Assembly (NCBI GenBank): GCA_963612735.1
Contig: CAVDWX010000103.1
Coordinates: 1-8,558, forward strand
DNA from: CAVDWX01 sp963612735
Lineage (GTDB): Bacteria; Bacillota_I; Bacilli_A; RFN20; CAG-826
Length of the DNA stretch: 8,558 bases
Direction of reading: 5' to 3'
Under the pieces are notes generated by a model, which saw only the letters and a program-made list of their open reading frames with translations, did no database searches and was not told the origin of the DNA. A program made the translations under genes and the position numbers. Below, in pieces: positions 5,922 through 8,558 of this stretch. Numbering within the stretch: position 1 is the first letter of the stretch; the number at the start of each line of letters is the position of its first letter.

Positions 5922-6710
5922 ATCTCCACACTCCTTTCTTCCATCTATATCAAAACTTAATAAGACTTCATTTAATCCCTTTAAGGTTTGAATTAATTCA
6001 TTTTCGATATTTTTGTTAAAAAACAAAGAATTACTTTCTTGTTCAAAGTCTTTTAAAGTAATATTAGAACCTTTCATGCCAGGATTTATTTTGTTACCAG
6101 ACTCATCACAACCTAAAATTGTTATACCTGTATAATAAAAATCATTAATGATTAAAAGCTTCTTTTTCTTGTCATATTCCATGTCTCTAATTGATATTTC
6201 AACACTAACCGAACATTCTTTATCTCTTTCTAGGATGTCCTTCGCCTTTGAATATAAATCAAAAATATAGCCATCAACTACAACATAATTCTTTTTAGCT
6301 TTTTTATCATATTTAATTCGCACATTGCCAGATTCTGGAATGATACCCACTGGATACTCGTCATAAATCAACTCATCATCTTTCTCATGAAAATTATGAG
6401 TATAAAATTCTGGCTCTCCGTCTACTTCATGAATAAAACCCAAAATAGGTCTATTATAAATTGAATTAAGAGCCTTCTCTTGAGCCTCGTCAGTAATAAA
6501 CGAACCATTTAAGTTTTTCTTTGTATGGTTGCATTTAAGAGTGACAGGAGTAAGTCCTTCAATATCCATTTTCTTATCTTCATCATAAGAAACACTTCCA
6601 AATAATTGCACATTGATTTGGTGTTGTTCCTCCTTAGATTCAAATGTGATATTTTGGTTATTCTTAATAAAAAATGAATATAAATCATCTAAAGTTAATA
6701 ATCTAGACAT
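5100..6710 (-). CDS. Prohead protease fused to scaffold (capsid maturation protease/scaffold)
   Basis: This 536-aa protein starts at ATG 6710-6708 behind AAAGGAGGTAG. Residues 1-220 look like an S78/U35-type (herpesvirus-assemblin-like) maturation protease: RPILGFIHEVDG (88-99), FYTHNFHEKDD with His105/His108, the CSVSVEI segment with Ser169 and Glu171 as likely serine region, and a closing FYYTGITILGCDESG. His94, His105 or His108 could be the catalytic His; I cannot decide between them. Residues 265-350 are an extreme Asp/Glu/Lys-rich linker. Residues 351-450 form a second domain (SFELSHEDIRCSLYKLIESF, WYFISEVYDEYFVM, then LLTEDEKAQLDKMRSDYEEL, a probable coiled coil). The C-terminus is basic. 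A protease upstream of an acidic, helical scaffold in one ORF is a known phage arrangement. It acts inside the prohead, cleaving the scaffold and probably itself and capsid arms. Confidence 0.88.
   Translation of the reverse strand: MSRLLTLDDLYSFFIKNNQNITFESKEEQHQINVQLFGSVSYDEDKKMDIEGLTPVTLKCNHTKKNLNGSFITDEAQEKALNSIYNRPILGFIHEVDGEPEFYTHNFHEKDDELIYDEYPVGIIPESGNVRIKYDKKAKKNYVVVDGYIFDLYSKAKDILERDKECSVSVEISIRDMEYDKKKKLLIINDFYYTGITILGCDESGNKINPGMKGSNITLKDFEQESNSLFFNKNIENELIQTLKGLNEVLLSFDIDGRKECGDMNKKYAKKKSEIDDEEVVKDDETKDLEKDQDTEKDTKKDVVEKDTKDSEKDVEGDEKAKPEDDEVDKDDESKKDDEENKEEKDKKKKGFSISFELSHEDIRCSLYKLIESFNEQDKVWYFISEVYDEYFVMRAQDKIYGMKYVKKDDKVELFGDRYPLYQELLTEDEKAQLDKMRSDYEELKKKVEDKEKEDVLADEDYEPFIEDEIFKELIEDKDKYSSSEFKQKAELAFAQCVRKAGTYSNKGKGTSLRFNVKNASVKDTKKSRYGNIFKK
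5931..5937 (-). promoter_or_regulatory. Internal ribosome binding site for nested scaffold
   Basis: AAAGGAG inside the protease/scaffold coding sequence, nine bases before the in-frame ATG at 5921. It is encoded by the Arg-Lys-Glu codons of the DGRKECGDMNKK segment. Such a close match upstream of an in-frame ATG at a domain boundary is unlikely to be accidental. Confidence 0.6.
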
Positions 6711-6742
6711 TCCACTACCTCCTTTCTACACTCTTTATATCG

Positions 6743-6922
6743 TTAGAACATCAAATTATTCGTTAAAGAGTAGGTAAGTCTTTCATTTGAAAAAGTAAAT
6801 ATATCTTTATCGAATACGAACATATACATACCTATTGGAGCTTTTATCTCCGAAAAACCATGCTCTTTAAGAAAATCACGTGTTCTTTTATCTTTTGTTT
6901 GAATAAATTGATATTTTTCCAT
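6743..6922 (-). CDS. Small conserved-looking phage protein (59 aa) between portal and protease
   Basis: A short gene begins ATG 6922-6920, eleven bases after the portal TAA, behind a weak GGTGGA site, and ends TAA 6745-6743. The protein starts MEKYQFIQTKDKRTRDFLKE and ends LTYSLTNNLMF. It reads like a compact alpha/beta unit: a beta strand (YQFIQT), a helix (RTRDFLKEHGF), a strand GMYMFVFDKD and a last strand ending TNNLMF. The 'x-x-YxFxxD...xxTNxLxF' ending resembles small proteins of unknown role that I recall at this place in other large Firmicutes phages. It fills the gap exactly between portal and protease genes without overlap. Function is unknown; coupling to the portal gene is suggested by the close spacing. 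Confidence 0.8.
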   Translation of the reverse strand: MEKYQFIQTKDKRTRDFLKEHGFSEIKAPIGMYMFVFDKDIFTFSNERLTYSLTNNLMF

Positions 6923-6933
6923 TTAGTCCACCA

Positions 6934-8558
6934 TTAATTCTTATTATCAGCCTTATCTCTAGAAGCTTCGCCATCGTCAGTTATTTCTGATAATGGCTTT
7001 TCTTGTCCTCCACCTTCTGGCGTTTCGCCTTCGGAATTTAATTTAGTATCTTCTGCACTTCTTGTAGCAGCGGTTTGTAATGGCTTAAATAAGTTTTCAA
7101 TATCTAAAGCACTTTGCAACTTAGCCATTGAAATCATTTCTAATTCTGAATAACCATTCAAAGAACCAATAGTCATACTGAAAGGTAAACCATAGTTCAA
7201 GTCTTTAATTAAAGCCTCTTTGTATGCATCCTTTGTATATTCAGTCACTTCTAAGAATTTAATTCTAGAATGGTTTTCCATTTGAAAATCTAATAATCGA
7301 TTTACAATAGCCTGAGTCTGAGGCAATAATGCTGAAATTGCAAACTCTTGGTCTGACCTAATCGCAGCAGTATAAGCGGTAGTCCCTGAAGGAGGGCACA
7401 AAGTCTGAACACCACCAGAAACTGTTAAAACAGACTTGGTAGCATTTTCAATCTTATTAACATCAGTAGCCTGATCTTTATCAAATGTTATAGGCTCGAC
7501 TGGAATAGGTGTAATGATAGCATCCGCATAATTCGGTAGGGAATCGGTCATTTTATTAAAATATTCAATAGCCATACCTGGATCAATTGCAAAGTCATTC
7601 ACTTCATTCGTGTTATTAATAGTAGGAATAGTTGCTACTAATAATTTATAAATGTTTTGTTCGCTCGCAATAGCTTCGATTTCAGCCAAGTCTTCTAAGT
7701 TAATAAGACTATTAAACAACCCCATATATGGAGGCAAAGGAATTTCCCAATCATCTACATTTACTTTTAAACAGACACAATTTTGATCTGGCATAGGTTG
7801 CCACTTACCATTTGCTCTATCATTAACATAAGCATTGTACATTGTAGTAAACGGTTCTCCCCACATTTCCAATTGTTCAGAACGGTTACTAAAATAACTC
7901 ATGTCCATGTCAAAACCTAAATCACCACCAGTTTTATAAATTCCTGTTACTTTACAATAATCAGGGTCTAGTGGCAAAATAAAAAAGCCCGTCTCATCAA
8001 GATAGGCACATCCATAAAATACATCTTCTCTCCAAGCTGTAATATAAGCCTTTAAAAACTCCAAAGGTAAGTTCATACGCTCTAAAATCTTTAAAGTATC
8101 ATTAAAGCTAGAGAGAATTTCTTCGTTAGAAACTTCTTCAACTAAATCATGAATTGGAACAACTGTTCTATAATTTAAATTAATCATATTGGCATTATAA
8201 TTAACCAAACGTCTATAGACCTGACTTCTATAATATAAGAACCTAGACAAATTTCTTAAGTTCTTATATTGAGAAAGCGGGTTCTCCATATATGTTCGCA
8301 ACGTTTCTTTACTGAACGTACTAATCGTTCTATTGCTTGTTTTAGCAGGGTTAGCTAATTGCAAAGCTTGCTTTGAACGTTCGAACATTAATTTGTCCCA
8401 ATCTTGCTTAGAAAAACTCTCTTTTACTTCCGCAGCAGTTCGTTTATTAGGAACACTGTTATTTTTATTCTTTGTATTTGTTCTTTTTCTAGAAGAACTA
8501 TAATTTTTAGCCTTCGCAGCAGTTCGTTTATTGGAAGAGCTATTGTTGGAGCTTTTAC
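6934..8558 (-). CDS. Portal protein, 5' end outside the window
   Basis: The frame is open from the window edge to TAA 6936-6934, giving 540 visible residues. An ATG at 8388 would give 484 aa, but it has no ribosome binding site and the frame continues upstream in coding-like sequence, so the real start lies beyond 8558. Portal signs: a helical N-terminal region with YMENPLSQYKNLRNLSRFLY; FYGCAYLDETGFFILPLDPD at about 8019-7960 followed by Tyr-Cys-Lys, the typical 'YG...LPxxY' wing segment; a clip/stem region with AGI-like helices and EFAISALLPQTQAIVNRLLD (about 7340-7280); and a polar Gly/Glu-rich C-terminal tail (EGETPEGGGQEKP). It forms the dodecameric ring at the capsid vertex through which DNA passes. 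The upstream 50 residues are a basic Ser/Lys/Asn repeat, unusual for portals. The identity rests on pattern and gene order. Confidence 0.85.
   Translation of the reverse strand, partial: KSSNNSSSNKRTAAKAKNYSSSRKRTNTKNKNNSVPNKRTAAEVKESFSKQDWDKLMFERSKQALQLANPAKTSNRTISTFSKETLRTYMENPLSQYKNLRNLSRFLYYRSQVYRRLVNYNANMINLNYRTVVPIHDLVEEVSNEEILSSFNDTLKILERMNLPLEFLKAYITAWREDVFYGCAYLDETGFFILPLDPDYCKVTGIYKTGGDLGFDMDMSYFSNRSEQLEMWGEPFTTMYNAYVNDRANGKWQPMPDQNCVCLKVNVDDWEIPLPPYMGLFNSLINLEDLAEIEAIASEQNIYKLLVATIPTINNTNEVNDFAIDPGMAIEYFNKMTDSLPNYADAIITPIPVEPITFDKDQATDVNKIENATKSVLTVSGGVQTLCPPSGTTAYTAAIRSDQEFAISALLPQTQAIVNRLLDFQMENHSRIKFLEVTEYTKDAYKEALIKDLNYGLPFSMTIGSLNGYSELEMISMAKLQSALDIENLFKPLQTAATRSAEDTKLNSEGETPEGGGQEKPLSEITDDGEASRDKADNKN
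8416..8541 (-). repeat. Three tandem 42-nt (14-residue) basic repeats in the portal N-terminal extension
   Basis: Three in-frame units lie at 8541-8500, 8499-8458 and 8457-8416: SSSNKRTAAKAKNY, SSSRKRTNTKNKNN and SVPNKRTAAEVKES. All keep Lys-Arg-Thr at positions 5-7. Units 1 and 3 share an exact 18-base stretch, AATAAACGAACTGCTGCG on the minus strand (8532-8515 and 8448-8431). More units may lie upstream, as the visible sequence before unit 1 is also Ser/Asn-rich (KSSNN). Confidence 0.75.

Noticed and set aside
6934..8388. Portal beginning at ATG 8388
   Set aside because: No ribosome binding site precedes it and the same frame is open, with patterned repeats, to the window edge.
8431..8532. 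CRISPR-like repeat (18-base unit seen twice)
   Set aside because: The copies are in frame, part of a 42-nt protein repeat in a coding region, with no spacers or further regular units.

Overview
This AT-rich window is part of the head-morphogenesis module of a tailed bacteriophage (Caudoviricetes) or a prophage. Every gene I can support lies on the minus strand, so the genes read from high to low coordinates. Strong AGGAGG-type ribosome binding sites, low GC and U-tailed terminator hairpins point to a Firmicutes-like host. The stop codons are TAA and TAG, and TAG clearly ends genes, so there is no sign of stop-codon reassignment.

In transcription order the window holds: a portal protein that is cut by the window edge at its N-terminus and carries a basic 14-residue repeat there; a previously uncalled 59-aa small protein; a combined prohead protease/scaffold gene with a strong internal ribosome binding site and start that would make a separate 273-aa scaffold; a terminator hairpin; a putative 154-aa decoration protein; the major capsid gene; a second terminator hairpin; a 215-aa protein with a Lys/Thr/Glu-rich tail; a helical 144-aa head-tail connector candidate; a helical 105-aa protein; a 391-aa neck (head-closure) candidate with an Ig-like C-terminus; and the start of a further neck or tail-completion gene that runs off the window.

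The most notable feature is that the major capsid gene is split by a group I intron of about 416 nt (3263-3678). The usual conserved elements are visible: P1 guide, P4, P5, P6 region, P7 with R and S, P7.1/P7.2, P8 and P9. The last 84 codons of the capsid gene lie beyond the intron at 3007-3262. Splicing with the U-G pair at the 5' site, a terminal G and a five-pair P10 restores a 375-aa protein with a natural join, GTALVEIPQR. A simple ORF call would report a truncated 294-aa capsid followed by about 700 bases without a gene.

The order portal, protease/scaffold, decoration, capsid, connector and neck proteins is a standard head assembly line. The two hairpins bracket decoration plus capsid, the products needed in most copies. 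The intron and the internal scaffold start add RNA-level and translation-level control points.
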